DNA of 64,000 nt from Woeseiaceae bacterium (GCA_021773115.1 JAJFKS010000006.1:555463-619462), one strand, 5' to 3'. Shown: positions 18,835 through 28,832, counted from the stretch's first letter. Notes: a model not told the origin generated them from the sequence alone. Program-made: numbers and translations.

Positions 18835-20970
18835 ATGTCTTATTTCCAAAGTCACGACGATAACCCGGATTGCTATTACAATCGACGTTTGCTGAAATTG
18901 CCGGCCCTTACACGCCGAACGACCGTCCGGCTGGAGAAATCTATTCCCACCCTCCAAGAGCAACGCCAGTTATTCACGGACGCGCAGTCACAATTGCGCA
19001 GCGGCGACGCGAATGCCTGCGCCGAAACCTGCCAACAGGGACTCACAGAGTTTCCCGACGACGCGAACCTGATGTGCCTGGGTGCTCGTGCGAACCTTGC
19101 ATTGCGTCAATTCGATGTGGCGAAGGGCTTGGTCGAACGCGCACTGCATCTGTATCCGGACTTTGCGACGGCGCACGAAGTATCCGGCGACCTCGCTTTG
19201 CTCGAAAGTCGGATGCAGGAAGCGATTTCCGCTTACCGCAGCGCGCAGACTTTGGGGGCGCCCGAATCGCTGATTCGCCGAAAGATCAACAAGGCCGAGC
19301 AACTCACCAAAGAAGCGGCCGCAGCGCGCGATCGCTCGCCGCGGCCGCAAATGGCATTCGCCGACGAGATTCGCCAGGGTGAACAACATGAACTTGACGG
19401 TGAACGCGACAAAGCCGAAGCCATCTACCGTAGCATTCTCAAGCGTGACCCGGACCATGTCGAAGCGTCGCGGCTGTTGGCCGGCGTCGCGGCCAGTCAT
19501 GAGCAGTTTGCGGAAGCCCAGGTATTCCTCAAGCACGCGCTGGAGCTGGCGCCCGACTACCTGCGTGCCTGGGTGGACCTCACAAACGTGCAACGACAGT
19601 TGGAGAACTATGACGACGCAATTGTCAGTGGCGCCAAGGTCATCGAACTGGCACCGGACAAAGCCGAGTCCTACATGGTCTACGCGAGTGTCGTCGGCGT
19701 TGCCGGACGCCACGAAGAAGCCATTGAAACCTACGAAAAGGCTCTCGCTCTAAATGCCGAGAAGGCCGGTGCGCTGTGCAGCATGGCGCATCATCTGAAG
19801 ACCATCGGCCGGCAGGACGATGCGATTGCGCGCTACCGTGAGAGCATTGCGCTGCAAGCCGACCATGCCGAATCCTACTGGAGCCTCGCCAACCTGAAGA
19901 CCTTTCGCTTTGAGGACCGTGAAGTTGACGCGATGCAGGCATTGCTCGCCCGCGACGACCTGAACGACGAGTCACGTGCCCAGGTACATAATGCATTGGG
20001 ACTGGAGTACGAAGCTCGAAAAGACTACGACCAGGCTTTTTTAAACTTCGAAAAATGCAACGAAGTGCGACGCAAACTGGAGTCCTACGACCCCGTTGAT
20101 ACCGAAGACACACACGACCGTGTCATCGAATTATTCAACGCCGGGTTTTTCGAACAACCCGCAGCGGCACCCTCCGATCCGGCACCAATTTTCGTGGTTG
20201 GCCTGCCGCGCTCAGGGTCAACACTGATCGAGCAGATTCTCGCAAGTCACAGCAGGGTCGACGGCACGCATGAGCTCAGTGACCTGTCGAAGGTTGTCCG
20301 GGCCATGCGACGCGCACGACGCAAAGACAAGCGTTTTCCCGAAATCGTCGCAGCCCTCAACGAACCGGGCTGGGCACACATCGGTGAGCAGTATCTGGAA
20401 CGGACGGCTAAACATCGTGGTAGCGCACCGTTTTTCATTGATAAAAACCCGAATAACTTCGTTTTTATCGGGCTGCTGAAGCTCGCGATACCCAACGCCA
20501 GGATCATCAACGCCCGCCGCCACCCTCTCGACAGTTGCCTGGGATCGTTCAAACAGCTGTTCGCCAGCGGCCAGCCGTTCAGTTACGACATGACGGAACT
20601 GGCCGAGTACTACCTCCAGTACCAGCGACTAATGGATCACTGGCACCAGGTGTTGCCCGGTTTTGTGCTCGACGTGACCTACGAAAACGTCGTCGGTGAT
20701 CTCGAAACCGAAGTTCGTCGCTTGCTCGAGTTTTGCGGTCTGCCTTTCGAGGAAAATTGCCTGCGATTTCACGAAACGAAACGTGCAGTAAAGACCGCCA
20801 GTTCGGAACAGGTCAGGCAACCGATATATTCGTCATCAGTCAATCTTTGGCGCAACTACGAAGCCCACCTGGGTACATTGGTTCATATTATGAAACCCTT
20901 ACTGAAAGCCATGCCCGAGCTTACTCAGCCGACGAGTTTGTTGCCGTCGAAACAGAAAATAGATCTTTGA
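18835..20970 (+). CDS. TPR-repeat sulfotransferase (copy 2)
   Basis: Up to 711 residues. TPR repeats occupy about residues 45-420, and the sulfotransferase domain about 445-711, with PIFVVGLPRSGSTLIEQ (about 450-466) and NARRHPLDS. It is paralogous to the protein at 6142-8145 throughout the catalytic half. ATG 18835 is used as start but is doubtful: it is 17 bp from a divergent start codon, has no ribosome site, and the first 40 residues look unlike a TPR protein. A GGAG 6 bases before an ATT at 18943 would fit better. A TonB-dependent receptor follows 84 bp downstream. Confidence 0.85.
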   Translation: MSYFQSHDDNPDCYYNRRLLKLPALTRRTTVRLEKSIPTLQEQRQLFTDAQSQLRSGDANACAETCQQGLTEFPDDANLMCLGARANLALRQFDVAKGLVERALHLYPDFATAHEVSGDLALLESRMQEAISAYRSAQTLGAPESLIRRKINKAEQLTKEAAAARDRSPRPQMAFADEIRQGEQHELDGERDKAEAIYRSILKRDPDHVEASRLLAGVAASHEQFAEAQVFLKHALELAPDYLRAWVDLTNVQRQLENYDDAIVSGAKVIELAPDKAESYMVYASVVGVAGRHEEAIETYEKALALNAEKAGALCSMAHHLKTIGRQDDAIARYRESIALQADHAESYWSLANLKTFRFEDREVDAMQALLARDDLNDESRAQVHNALGLEYEARKDYDQAFLNFEKCNEVRRKLESYDPVDTEDTHDRVIELFNAGFFEQPAAAPSDPAPIFVVGLPRSGSTLIEQILASHSRVDGTHELSDLSKVVRAMRRARRKDKRFPEIVAALNEPGWAHIGEQYLERTAKHRGSAPFFIDKNPNNFVFIGLLKLAIPNARIINARRHPLDSCLGSFKQLFASGQPFSYDMTELAEYYLQYQRLMDHWHQVLPGFVLDVTYENVVGDLETEVRRLLEFCGLPFEENCLRFHETKRAVKTASSEQVRQPIYSSSVNLWRNYEAHLGTLVHIMKPLLKAMPELTQPTSLLPSKQKIDL

Positions 20971-21054
20971 GGACGATCCAATTGAGGGTACTGTTGAGCG
21001 ACACATTTGCACCTTAAAGAAGTGTAATAAATAAAAAATTGGGGGATAGCGATC

Positions 21055-23625
21055 ATGATTGCACAGGCACGTTTTGTCGTTTCACCACTCGCCGCTGCAG
21101 TTGCTGCAGCACTGGCCCCGGGGCAGGCCGTTCAGGCCCAGGATGCTCCCACCAGCAAAGCCAGGAGCACTGCACTCGAAGAAATTGTGGTTACCGCTCG
21201 CAAGCGCTCCGAGTCCGCACAAGATATTCCGATTGCTATCCAGGCCTTGTCGCAGGACGCCTTGGCTACAATGGGCGCGAAATCGATGGAGGATTACGCT
21301 CGATTCACTCCGTCGGTCAACGTGGTCACCTACAGCAATAACGCAAGCGTTGTGGTTTTCCGCGGTGCAATCACCGGACCGGGCTACATCGCTGCCTCAA
21401 CCTCTTCCGTCTACCTCGACGAAATTGCGATCACGACAACCGGCAGCCAACCGAGTGTTCGCATGGTCGACATTGAACGCGTTGAAGCGCTCGCGGGCCC
21501 GCAAGGCTCGTTGTACGGTTCGGATGCCCAGGCTGGCACCATGCGCATTGTCACCCAGAAGCCGAAAACGGATGCTTTCGAAGGCATTTTCGACGGCGAG
21601 TTACGTGGCGGCAGCGACAGCGAGATGAGTTATCGCGGCTCGCTGGTCTTCAATATTCCGTTGGCGGAAGACAAGCTTGCCCTGCGACTGGTCGGCTACA
21701 ACGATCAGGACGGCGGCTTCATCGACAACGTGTACGGCCATACCCCCGATCAGTCCTTCTTCAACGGCCCCGATTTTTTCCCATCGGAGTTCGGCACGCT
21801 GGACAACGCTCGCTCGGTTGAAAATGACTGGAACGACTCGGAGATTTACGGTGGACGCGCGAGCCTGCTGTGGAACATCAACGACAGCTGGTCAGCCACT
21901 GCCACCTATACCACGCAGAAATCAACAACCGGTGCCGACAACTACTACGACCCGAATGTTGGCGACCTCAAGACTGTCCGCTTTCATGACGAAAATAGCG
22001 AAGACAAGTTCGACGTTTTTGCATTGACGATCGAGGCTGACCTCGGTTTTGCACAGCTGGTTTCCGCGACCTCGTATTACGATCGCGAAAATAATTACCT
22101 GACGGACGTGACGGCATACGCGCATTACTGGAACGCGACTTACTGCAAGGATTCTGCCTATACCGCAGCCGACTTCCCTTACTACCAGTTCTTTACTAAC
22201 CCAGACACCGGTTACGTCATGTGGTGGCCGGTTTATTGCCATGCGTCCACTGTAAATGGCGATTCACTCAATGCGAGTAAATTGTTTGGTCAGCAAGACC
22301 GTCTAACCCAGGAGTTCCGGCTGTCTCATGAAGGCGACACTATCGACTGGATGGTTGGCTTGTTCATCGAGGAAAGTAACGATTCCTGGCAGTCCTCGTT
22401 CGCCGGCCCGACGACGGGTGGCGACGGTAGCGTCAACCTCTACCAGGATTCAATATCGCTCGCGTATTACGAATTCGACGGTTCGTCCTTTCCGGAAGCG
22501 ACGTCCCACTGGCATTCCGACAGCAACACCGACTGGAAGCAAAAAGCCCTATTCGGCGAGGCCACCTGGCACTTCAACGACTCTCTGGACTTCACGTTTG
22601 GCGGTCGCTACTACGACCGCTCGAATACCAATCGCTACTGGGTCAATCACCCCGGCGCCTTCAGCATCCCGGCAATGGAAACCGTCATCGGTCGCAAAGG
22701 AGAGGACAAGGAATTCATACCTAAAGTCAGCGTCAGTTACACCAACAACGACGGTAAGATGGCCTACGGCCTGTACACGCAAGGCAAGCGGCCAGGTGGC
22801 GTCAATCGCACCCGTGGGGAGCCGTTCTTCCCGTCCAATTACGTCTCGGACATCATGGACAACTTCGAAGTCGGTTATAAGTCGACCTTCGGCGGCGGGC
22901 AAGGTCGCTTCAACGCGACGCTCTATCACATGGCATGGTCTGACTATCAACTTGAACTCGTTGACCCATCGAGCAACGACTGCATTGACCCGGACACCGG
23001 CGTCGGTGATCCCGATCTCCGAATTCCCGGCGAATGCGGACAGCCGTGGCAACGGGTCGTAGCCAATGCCGGTGATGCGCACATCACCGGACTCAATGTC
23101 GAACTCGACTACTCGCCGAACGAGAACTGGTTGCTGGGTTTGAATGCCGAGTTCATGGAGGCCGAAACAGACACGTCTCAAGACCTGGACGGTGACGGTG
23201 GCGATGACCTCGTGGCCGGTTTGCGGCTGCCGCTGGTACCGGAGCTGAAGTTTGCAGCCTGGGCCGAATACCACTGGCCGTTGCAAATGTTTGGCAGTGA
23301 TCAGGCGTTTATCCGAACGCAATGGTCACACAGTGGCGATACCGTGAATATCCTCGAGCCAATACCGCTAACTGACCCGAACCCACAGCTCACCAATGAG
23401 GCCTACACCATCGGTGATTTGCGCTTCGGTCTAAGCAGTGAATCCTGGGAAGCGTCTATTTTCATCAACAACCTGACGGATGAGCGCGCGCAGTACACGA
23501 ACAATACCGGGCAATACGAATACGGCGCGTCAAATGTTGCTGAAGGTCGATTGCATACGGCGAGAGTATTCACCAACCGCCCGCGTGAGATTGGCGTGCG
23601 CTTCATGAAGCGCTGGGGCGGCTAA
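21055..23625 (+). CDS. TonB-dependent outer-membrane receptor (second copy of the type)
   Basis: 856 residues. Signal peptide ends near AVQAQ, then TonB-box-like ALEEIVVTARKRSES, plug (about 50-165) and barrel. The C-terminus EIGVRFMKRWGG lacks the usual final Phe, having three extra residues after a Trp. The ATG is preceded by GGGGGA at 8 bases spacing, the same hexamer as the first receptor. It lies directly after TPR-sulfotransferase copy 2 and is closed by a strong terminator. Likely imports a bulky organic nutrient; substrate unknown. Confidence 0.92.
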   Translation: MIAQARFVVSPLAAAVAAALAPGQAVQAQDAPTSKARSTALEEIVVTARKRSESAQDIPIAIQALSQDALATMGAKSMEDYARFTPSVNVVTYSNNASVVVFRGAITGPGYIAASTSSVYLDEIAITTTGSQPSVRMVDIERVEALAGPQGSLYGSDAQAGTMRIVTQKPKTDAFEGIFDGELRGGSDSEMSYRGSLVFNIPLAEDKLALRLVGYNDQDGGFIDNVYGHTPDQSFFNGPDFFPSEFGTLDNARSVENDWNDSEIYGGRASLLWNINDSWSATATYTTQKSTTGADNYYDPNVGDLKTVRFHDENSEDKFDVFALTIEADLGFAQLVSATSYYDRENNYLTDVTAYAHYWNATYCKDSAYTAADFPYYQFFTNPDTGYVMWWPVYCHASTVNGDSLNASKLFGQQDRLTQEFRLSHEGDTIDWMVGLFIEESNDSWQSSFAGPTTGGDGSVNLYQDSISLAYYEFDGSSFPEATSHWHSDSNTDWKQKALFGEATWHFNDSLDFTFGGRYYDRSNTNRYWVNHPGAFSIPAMETVIGRKGEDKEFIPKVSVSYTNNDGKMAYGLYTQGKRPGGVNRTRGEPFFPSNYVSDIMDNFEVGYKSTFGGGQGRFNATLYHMAWSDYQLELVDPSSNDCIDPDTGVGDPDLRIPGECGQPWQRVVANAGDAHITGLNVELDYSPNENWLLGLNAEFMEAETDTSQDLDGDGGDDLVAGLRLPLVPELKFAAWAEYHWPLQMFGSDQAFIRTQWSHSGDTVNILEPIPLTDPNPQLTNEAYTIGDLRFGLSSESWEASIFINNLTDERAQYTNNTGQYEYGASNVAEGRLHTARVFTNRPREIGVRFMKRWGG

Positions 23626-23652
23626 GCGCAGGCGCAGAAAAGCAGTCACAGA

Positions 23653-23680
23653 AAGGTCGGGGTTCCCCCGGCCTTTTTTT
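23653..23680 (+). terminator. Rho-independent terminator after second TonB receptor
   Basis: Ten-pair stem (23653-23662 with 23666-23675, one T-G wobble) with loop TTC, followed by a T run 23676-23680. It is 27 bp after the receptor stop, and its T run overlaps the stop codon of the convergent propeller gene. Confidence 0.9.
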
Positions 23681-24617
23681 ATGTCGGGTAGGGCCAGACT
23701 TCGAGGCCGTGAATCGCATTGCGGATATCCATCGACAGGTTCACCGAAGCAACGGTCTGGTTCGTTTCGAGGTCATACAAAGTGATCGTCGACGGCGACG
23801 AGCCGCCGAGGACGAATCGGTCCTGGTACACCGCGAGCCCCCTGCCGAATCCCTGGCGCGCAATCTTCGAATCGTCAATGCCCGAGAACTGAATCTCTGA
23901 TTCATCGTAAGTGACAATCTTGAACGCTTTCTCGGCGCCGCCACGACTCACGAACCGCACGCAGTCACTTTCGGTGTCGTTGAACAGCACACCGTCCCTC
24001 CACGGACGCGCATTGTGCGTGCCAGGCGGTAGCTCGCAGACAACGGATACATCCCATTTGCTACTCAAATGCAACAACGCGCCGGTTTTCAGCCCGCTCA
24101 GGAATATGCCGGCATCGCTTACGTGCACCATATTGATATGAAAGTCGTTGACGGGTGCCGGCCCGGTATTGGTTCGTGGATCGAAGCTGAAGCCAGTCCA
24201 CTTTTGGCGTGCGCGTTGCAGCTGAAAACCCCAGTCGAAACTCCGGGTATCCAGGTTAAACGCGAGCAGGCAGTCAAACCCTGTCGATGTCACGAACAGG
24301 TGCTTGTCCATCCGGCAGATTTCGTGACAATGCTTGAGATAGCGATTGCGGTATGAGCCCTGTATCTCGAACTCCTGGTCATAGCGATACAACTCGTCGC
24401 TGGCCGCAACGAAAATGTCGTCATCATCAAATGCAATGCCGCGCAATCCGCGATCCGCACCGCGACCTTCAAAATCGATAGTGCTGTTGTTCCAGTCGAC
24501 ATGCTGCTTGCCGCTACGGTGTTCAAAATCGACCACGTAGATACCGCCATGGCTCTCGCCCTGGCGACTGCCGCGCACAACAGACGTTGCCACCAGTGTC
24601 GGCAATCTTATTGGCAT
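23679..24617 (-). CDS. Beta-propeller protein of unknown function (DUF4915/TIGR03032-like)
   Basis: 312 residues from ATG 24617, which has GGAG 10 bases upstream; an in-frame GTG at 24647 is less likely. No signal peptide is evident. The sequence consists of repeated short beta-blade units, with RGIAFDDDDIFVAASDELYRYD, HEICRMDKHLFVTSTGFDCL and LPPGTHNARPWRDGVLFND as landmarks. The last recalls the LPHSPR/DUF4915-type propellers, but I am not certain of the family. It may bind a glycan or peptide. It sits between the receptor gene and divergent lipoprotein hydrolases. Confidence 0.7.
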   Translation of the reverse strand: MPIRLPTLVATSVVRGSRQGESHGGIYVVDFEHRSGKQHVDWNNSTIDFEGRGADRGLRGIAFDDDDIFVAASDELYRYDQEFEIQGSYRNRYLKHCHEICRMDKHLFVTSTGFDCLLAFNLDTRSFDWGFQLQRARQKWTGFSFDPRTNTGPAPVNDFHINMVHVSDAGIFLSGLKTGALLHLSSKWDVSVVCELPPGTHNARPWRDGVLFNDTESDCVRFVSRGGAEKAFKIVTYDESEIQFSGIDDSKIARQGFGRGLAVYQDRFVLGGSSPSTITLYDLETNQTVASVNLSMDIRNAIHGLEVWPYPT

Positions 24618-24733
24618 TTTTTTCGTGCTCCGATGTGTTTTAGTCACTGAAATATCGTACTTAAAGAGGCCAGCAAGTCGCGTTCATAGTATGCTTGGTG
24701 TGACCGAAAAACACTGATAATAAAGGTTGGCCC

Positions 24734-25948
24734 GTGCAAATCCACTGCCATCGAATCCCGGCAATCGCTGTCGTTTTGTCTACTCTTTTAACGGTGGCAG
24801 CGTGTATGAATTCCGAAACCCCCGGCGTTTACCGGCATGCCGACGAGACGATCGGCACAGTGCGCGAAGTCTACGACGGCCGATTGTATCCCGATGTTCA
24901 GGTTAATACCTTCCGTAACATCGATCGGCTTTTCCCAACGCGAATCGTGCGACGTGGCACAAGCATTCGAGACCTTCCCGTCAGTGCCAAACCGTTTGCC
25001 GGGTTTTCCTACACCGCGGACGACAAGCGCTACGACCTTTATGACGTTCTGTCGCTCAATCGGGTTAGCGGCATCCTTATTCTTAAAGACGGCGAGCTCG
25101 TTTTCGAAAAATACTTGCTGGGCAATGCCCTGGACTCGCGCTGGATGTCAATGTCGGTGGTCAAGTCGATGACGGCTACATTGATTGGCGCCGCCATCCA
25201 CGATGGCCACATCGAATCGATCGACGACCCCATCGTTCGTTATCTGCCGCGTTTTAAAGACACGGCATATGACGGCGTGACAGTGCGACAGCTATTGCAA
25301 ATGACGTCCGGTGTCGCCTGGAATGAAACCTATACCGACCCAGGGTCCGACCGGCGAAGAATGCTGGAAGCACAGATCGGGCAGCGGCCTGGCGACATTC
25401 TGGACCTGATGGGCGCATTGCCGCGTGCCGCGGAACCGGGCACACGCTGGAACTACAGCACGGGCGAAACACATGTTGCCGGCGCCCTCGTGCGGGCCGC
25501 CACCGGCAAACCCGTCGCCGATTACCTGTCCGAAAAAATCTGGTCGAAAGCGGGCATGGAAGCGGATGCCAATTGGTGGCTCGAATCCCCCGACGGGCTT
25601 GAGGTCGGCGGCAGCGGACTGTCAGCGACCTTGCGCGACTATGCACGGTTTGGACTATTCCTGCTGGAAGACGGCGTCATCGACGGCGATCGTATATTGC
25701 CGGAAGGCTGGGTGTCGGAAGCAGGCACCCCGAAGATTGTCGACGGCAAGGAAGTCGAGTACGGCTACATGTTATGGCCGTTGCATCGCAATACCTATGC
25801 CGCGATTGGGATTTTTGGCCAGTTCGTATTTGTCGACCCCGACAAAAACCTCGTCGTCGCGATGTGGAGCGCCCAGCCAAAGCCGCTTGATCGGCACGGG
25901 CTGGACGAGTATGTATTTTTGGAAGCCTTGTCCGATCATTTTGAATAA
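24734..25948 (+). CDS. Serine hydrolase lipoprotein, class C beta-lactamase-like
   Basis: 404 residues, GTG start with AGG upstream. Lipobox TVAAC predicts a lipid-anchored periplasmic protein. The beta-lactamase-like fold shows the SxxK motif as Ser 141-Val-Val-Lys 144, and WNYSTGET replaces the second Tyr-x-Asn motif. The C-terminal HGL in LDRHGLDEY may take the KTG position. Such proteins are esterases, peptidases or amidases rather than true beta-lactamases. Fifteen bases separate it from a second lipoprotein hydrolase gene, so they probably form an operon. Confidence 0.87.
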   Translation: MQIHCHRIPAIAVVLSTLLTVAACMNSETPGVYRHADETIGTVREVYDGRLYPDVQVNTFRNIDRLFPTRIVRRGTSIRDLPVSAKPFAGFSYTADDKRYDLYDVLSLNRVSGILILKDGELVFEKYLLGNALDSRWMSMSVVKSMTATLIGAAIHDGHIESIDDPIVRYLPRFKDTAYDGVTVRQLLQMTSGVAWNETYTDPGSDRRRMLEAQIGQRPGDILDLMGALPRAAEPGTRWNYSTGETHVAGALVRAATGKPVADYLSEKIWSKAGMEADANWWLESPDGLEVGGSGLSATLRDYARFGLFLLEDGVIDGDRILPEGWVSEAGTPKIVDGKEVEYGYMLWPLHRNTYAAIGIFGQFVFVDPDKNLVVAMWSAQPKPLDRHGLDEYVFLEALSDHFE

Positions 25949-25963
25949 CGGAGAGTTCACGCC

Positions 25964-27682
25964 ATGAATTTCAGGACTAAGTTCATCCACTGGGTCGCCG
26001 CACTTTGCGTCGTCGGACCAATGAGTGCATGCAGTAACGATGCAGAGAAAACGACCGGCGCGGATACAGTGCTGCAGCACGGTTACGTCTATACCGTTGA
26101 TGCCAGTCGCAGTGTTGCCGAGGCAATTGCGATTACCGACGGCCGCATCGTCTACGTCGGTTCCGACGACGGTGCGGCAGCATTCATTGGCGACAACACC
26201 CGAGTTGTCGATTTGCATGGCCGCATGTTGATGCCAGGTTTTCAGGACAGTCATATTCATCCGATTATGGCGGGCATCGAGGCATCTGCCTGCGACCTCA
26301 ACGGCCTGCCCGGCATTCCTGAATATCGCAGCAAAATTCTCGACTATGCGACCAACAATCCGGATGTTGCATGGATTCTCGGCGGCGGCTGGTCGATGTC
26401 CGTTTTCGGCCCCGGCGGCGCACCGAGCAAGAGCATTCTGGATGAACTGGTACCCGACCGCCCGGTTTACCTATCCTCGCAGGACGGCCATACCGGCTGG
26501 GCTAACAGCGCTGCGCTCGCCATTGCCGGCATCGACAAGAACACACCCGACCCCGCTGATGGTCGCATCGATCGCGACCCGGTCACCGGCGAAGCGATCG
26601 GCAGCCTGCAGGAAGGGGCTATGAGTCTTGTTACGGAGCACATTCCGCCAAATTCGCTGGAAACACGTCTGATGGGGCTGCGCTATTCAGTCGATCTGCT
26701 TAACAGCTACGGCATCACCGGAATTCAGGATGCCATCGTTTACGAGGACGACCTGAAGGCTTACACCGAGCTCGCCAATAGCGGTGAATTGACTCTGCGC
26801 GTCGTCGCGTCACTGTGGTGGGAAACCCGCAAGGACATGTCACAGCTACCGGCGATGGTCGCCCTGCGCGACAAATATTCGAAAGGACTCATCGACGCCA
26901 GAACGATCAAGATCATGCAGGACGGCGTCATGGAAAACTATACCGCTGCAATGCTGGAACCCTACCTGGTCCCAAGCGGCACGAAGGGTATTCCGATGGT
27001 TGAACCGCAAACCTTAAAAGCCATTGTCAGCAAGCTGGATGCCGAGGGTTTCCAGGTGCACTTCCACGCGATTGGTGATGCGGCGGTTCGACAATCTCTG
27101 GACGCAGTCGAAGAGGCACTGATCGACAACGGCGCGCTGGGGCACCGTCACCATATTTCCCACTTGCAGATGATCGACCCAGCCGATATCCCGCGTTTCA
27201 AGGAACTCGATGTCGTCGCCAATTTTCAGCCGCTCTGGGCGTACGCGGACGAGTACGTCACTGAACTGACCATCCCGTTCATCGGCGAAGAGCGGGCCCG
27301 CTGGATGTATCCCATTAAGTCGGTGCTCGATACCGGCGCCACGGTCGCCTTCGGCAGCGACTGGTCAGTCTCGACAGCCAATCCGTTTCCACAAATCGAA
27401 ACAGCCATCACAAGAAAGAGTGCCATCGACGACGAGATGGATGCCTTCATTCCTGAAGAGCGGATCGATCTTGAGTCTGCGCTTGTTGCGTTTACGATCA
27501 ATTCCGCATTCGTGAGCCGGCGAGAAAACGAAACCGGCTCCATTGAGGTTGGCAAATACGCGGACCTGGTGCTGCTGGACCAGAATCTCTTTGAGATCGA
27601 TGCCAAAGACATCTCGGACACGACGGCTTTGGCGACACTGTTTGAAGGTCGCATCGTGCACGGTGAGTTTCCCGACAGTTAG
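25964..27682 (+). CDS. Amidohydrolase family 3 (YtcJ-like) lipoprotein
   Basis: 572 residues. Signal peptide and lipobox MSAC, then a composite amidohydrolase: N-terminal beta-sandwich (VLQHGYVYTVDASRS), MPGFQDSHIHP (metal HxH at about 97-99), VHFHAIGDAAV, HHISHLQM and FGSDWSVSTANPF. N-substituted amides, formamides or similar are typical substrates of the group. SD GGAG precedes the ATG. Together with the upstream serine hydrolase it would form a periplasmic two-enzyme amide or ester hydrolysis unit. Confidence 0.9.
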   Translation: MNFRTKFIHWVAALCVVGPMSACSNDAEKTTGADTVLQHGYVYTVDASRSVAEAIAITDGRIVYVGSDDGAAAFIGDNTRVVDLHGRMLMPGFQDSHIHPIMAGIEASACDLNGLPGIPEYRSKILDYATNNPDVAWILGGGWSMSVFGPGGAPSKSILDELVPDRPVYLSSQDGHTGWANSAALAIAGIDKNTPDPADGRIDRDPVTGEAIGSLQEGAMSLVTEHIPPNSLETRLMGLRYSVDLLNSYGITGIQDAIVYEDDLKAYTELANSGELTLRVVASLWWETRKDMSQLPAMVALRDKYSKGLIDARTIKIMQDGVMENYTAAMLEPYLVPSGTKGIPMVEPQTLKAIVSKLDAEGFQVHFHAIGDAAVRQSLDAVEEALIDNGALGHRHHISHLQMIDPADIPRFKELDVVANFQPLWAYADEYVTELTIPFIGEERARWMYPIKSVLDTGATVAFGSDWSVSTANPFPQIETAITRKSAIDDEMDAFIPEERIDLESALVAFTINSAFVSRRENETGSIEVGKYADLVLLDQNLFEIDAKDISDTTALATLFEGRIVHGEFPDS

Positions 27683-27743
27683 TCGACTCGACTATCCTGT
27701 CGAAGTCTTGGAGAGCGCAGGAATCGGCGGATCTCGGTGATCG

Positions 27744-28832
27744 TTACTTCAGCCGCTCACGCACATAATTGCGAATATCGAGGCTCAGGTCTTCCATCGG
27801 CCCATAGAACCCGGATGTAAACGAAGCCGATCCCATTCCACGCTGCACACTTTCGCAGATTTTCCAGTCCTGCTTGTTCACCAAATCCCAGAACTCAACG
27901 GCATCCATCGGATCGAAATCCTCGCGCGCCATCTCATCAGGATGAAACAGAAGCTCGCAGCGAATCTCGGTGCGATGCGGTGAGCGCGGCCAAAGATAGA
28001 AGGCCGCTGCATGATCCATCGACAGGCTGAGCATCATGTTGGGGTAAATCAGCTCACCTTTGTGGCGCTGTTTTTCGTCATTGTCGAGACCAGGAAACGG
28101 CGCACGATTGGTGGTACCGGAAAGCGTGAACGTATTAGTGCCCTCTTTTTGTGGAATGCCTGCGTCCCAGTCGAGATCCGCGCCGCCCTGCATCCGGAAT
28201 GCCGGCACAATTTTGCAAAGCTCCGGGTGCACGCCGCCGCAGTGATAGCACTCGTTGTAATTCTCAAGGATTACTTTCCAGTTGCTGGCCACGTCGTAGC
28301 CGATGCAATGCCCAACGCGCAAATCTTCAAGACCGTAGTTCTTTACCCGTGCCGGTATTGCGCCAAGCGTGTCCAACAGCGATTGCTCGCCCGGGGCCAG
28401 CCGTAGAAACAGAAACCCCGCCCAGACATCGACCTCGACCTGGCGCAGACCGAGACAGGCCTTGTCGACATCCAGATGCGGCGTGCTATGTAACTCGCCA
28501 TTCAATCGGTAGTTCCAGGAGTGATACGGGCACCGGATGCCCGCGGCAAAACGTCCGTTCTGTTCGCGCGTATCGGGGCTTGGAACGAGTTCGGCACCAC
28601 GGTGCCGGCACACATTATGAAACGCATGCAGGTCGGTATCCCGAACGACCAGGATACTCTCGCCGGCAACATTCACCAGTCGATAGTCACCGCGCTGATC
28701 CAGACCTTGCACGCGCCCGGCGCAGAACCATTCGGCATGAAAAATACGCGTGGCTTCCAGCGCAAAATGCGCATTGTCCAGATAGTCGTTACCTGGAAGT
28801 GTGGCTTCGAGTTGCTGATGTTTGGAAGTCAT
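27744..28832 (-). CDS. Rieske non-heme iron oxygenase, alpha subunit, GbcA-like
   Basis: 362 residues. The Rieske cluster is bound by NVCRHRGAEL (Cys-x-His, about residue 75) and CPYHSW (about 95). The mononuclear iron site is in NYNECYHCGGVHPEL. The C-terminal FDPMDAVEFWDLVNKQDW resembles glycine-betaine and carnitine-type demethylating oxygenases rather than ring dioxygenases, so an N-methylated or quaternary amine substrate is possible. ATG 28832 is chosen; a TTG at 28850 is also in frame. No reductase gene is adjacent. Confidence 0.88.
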   Translation of the reverse strand: MTSKHQQLEATLPGNDYLDNAHFALEATRIFHAEWFCAGRVQGLDQRGDYRLVNVAGESILVVRDTDLHAFHNVCRHRGAELVPSPDTREQNGRFAAGIRCPYHSWNYRLNGELHSTPHLDVDKACLGLRQVEVDVWAGFLFLRLAPGEQSLLDTLGAIPARVKNYGLEDLRVGHCIGYDVASNWKVILENYNECYHCGGVHPELCKIVPAFRMQGGADLDWDAGIPQKEGTNTFTLSGTTNRAPFPGLDNDEKQRHKGELIYPNMMLSLSMDHAAAFYLWPRSPHRTEIRCELLFHPDEMAREDFDPMDAVEFWDLVNKQDWKICESVQRGMGSASFTSGFYGPMEDLSLDIRNYVRERLK

